From Thermococcus sp. (GTDB taxonomy: Archaea > Methanobacteriota_B > Thermococci > Thermococcales > Thermococcaceae), in assembly GCA_021157445.1 (NCBI GenBank), contig JAGGWM010000112.1:1-6186 (forward strand): DNA of 6,186 nt, given 5' to 3'. The notes under the pieces were generated by a model that saw nothing but the letters and a program-made list of their open reading frames with translations, did no database searches and was not told the origin of the DNA. The translations under genes were made by a program, and so were the position numbers. Below are positions 5,709 through 6,186 of the stretch, piece after piece. The number at the start of each line of letters is the position of its first letter. The stretch's first letter is position 1.

Positions 5709-6186
5709 TTGGCCAAAATTAAATTTTTGCAGTCCCTTGCAAAACCTCTTGAAAAACTACTTCCCCAAAAATGGGTTAAGAGATATGAGCTCTTCTTGTA
5801 TTCGGCGGGGATATCATTTTCAGCGCTTGAGTTTCTAGTAGTGTCTTTGCTGTTGTCGGGGGTAGTTGGTGTGATAGCTTTCACCTTGTCCCCCGTTAAG
5901 ATTTACGCTCTTCCGGTATTTCCGGGTCTGTTCTTGGGAATAGCATTTGTTTATCCCTATTACTTGTTGAGTAAGAAGACAGAGGATATGGAGAGAAACC
6001 TGCCCGATGCTTTCTTTTACATTGCGAGCTCTTTGAGGGCTGGAATTTCTTTCTCTGAAGCCCTGGAAGAGGCGTCAACGGCAAGATTCGGGGCTTTAAC
6101 GGAAGAATTCAAGAGGACAGTACAGGAGATAAAGAAAGGCAGGTCAACAATGGAAGCTTTGAGGGCTTTCGCAATAAGAAATAGGA
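5709..6186 (+). CDS. Second TadC-like T2SSF-domain membrane protein, 3' end beyond the window
   Basis: Partial gene: 159 codons are visible from TTG 5709 (162 if GTG 5700 is used) and the frame is open at the right edge. The visible part has a short basic N-terminus (LAKIKFLQSLAKPLEKLLPQKW), two membrane segments at about residues 40-61 and 63-86, and the beginning of a T2SSF domain: NLPDAFFYIASSLRAGISFSEALEEA followed by FGALTEEFKRTVQEIKKG. This lines up with the same region of the preceding gene (ALPYVLRHMASLLSAGVGIAEAM, then YGPISEEFELMIRDMHGG), so the two are paralogues. It lacks the long coiled-coil N-terminus of its neighbour. Tandem unequal T2SSF proteins after a single ATPase are the Tad-like/archaeal pilus arrangement, and the pair is inferred to form a mixed platform. 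Start choice rests on the SD spacing. Confidence 0.88.
   Translation, partial: MAKIKFLQSLAKPLEKLLPQKWVKRYELFLYSAGISFSALEFLVVSLLLSGVVGVIAFTLSPVKIYALPVFPGLFLGIAFVYPYYLLSKKTEDMERNLPDAFFYIASSLRAGISFSEALEEASTARFGALTEEFKRTVQEIKKGRSTMEALRAFAIRNR

Noticed and set aside
5703..5729. A/T-rich stretch after the tadC-like stop, possibly a promoter or T-tract terminator
   Set aside because: It is the first codons of the next gene, preceded by a strong SD overlapping the stop; codon content (Lys, Ile, Phe, Leu) explains the A/T richness.
1..6186. CRISPR arrays, tRNA/rRNA genes, insertion sequences, and pilin genes with class III signal peptides
   Set aside because: I looked and saw none; virtually the whole window is coding on the + strand with no intergenic gap over 34 bases.

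Overview
The window reads as part of a hyperthermophilic euryarchaeal genome, most likely Thermococcales (Thermococcus/Pyrococcus group). The reasons are a KlbA-type secretion ATPase carrying a class 2 (Ala1) intein of the kind known from Pyrococcus, Thermococcus and Methanocaldococcus; archaeal-type tandem TadC-like membrane proteins; Arg codons that are mostly AGA/AGG; Lys/Glu-rich proteins; GTG and TTG starts; and GGTGA-type Shine-Dalgarno sites overlapping the previous stop codon. No database search was possible, so the assignment is from recognition only.

All genes lie on the + strand and are packed head to tail with no room for an internal promoter or terminator, so the window is almost certainly the inside of one operon. 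In order: (1) 35-454, a small cytoplasmic-looking protein with a Ser/Thr/Gln-rich disordered N-terminal half and a compact C-terminal half, function unknown, perhaps starting upstream of the window; (2) 460-1353, a secreted or membrane-tethered protein with a clear signal peptide and a mostly beta-type body, function unknown; (3) 1295-4630, klbA, a type II/IV secretion (type IV pilus-like) ATPase whose His box is interrupted by a 523-residue intein (2567-4135) with a LAGLIDADG homing endonuclease and an extra HTH-like module; (4) 4642-5703, a TadC/T2SSF-family polytopic membrane platform protein with a long charged cytoplasmic N-terminus; (5) 5709-6186, a second, shorter T2SSF paralogue that runs off the right edge.

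Together the last three form the motor and paired inner-membrane platform of an archaeal type IV pilus-like (Tad-like) filament or secretion machine. The first two genes are co-transcribed and probably translationally coupled, which makes them candidate accessory parts (one cytoplasmic, one outside the membrane). No pilin or prepilin peptidase is visible; they would be expected elsewhere in the locus. The ATPase cannot have a contiguous His box until the intein excises itself, so splicing is a required maturation step for the machine.

The points most worth attention are the intein (class 2 chemistry, apparently intact endonuclease, penultimate Ser, extra HTH-like module), the 59-base overlap of the secreted-protein gene with klbA, a thrice-repeated short acidic motif in the KlbA N-terminal tail, and the two unassigned upstream genes.
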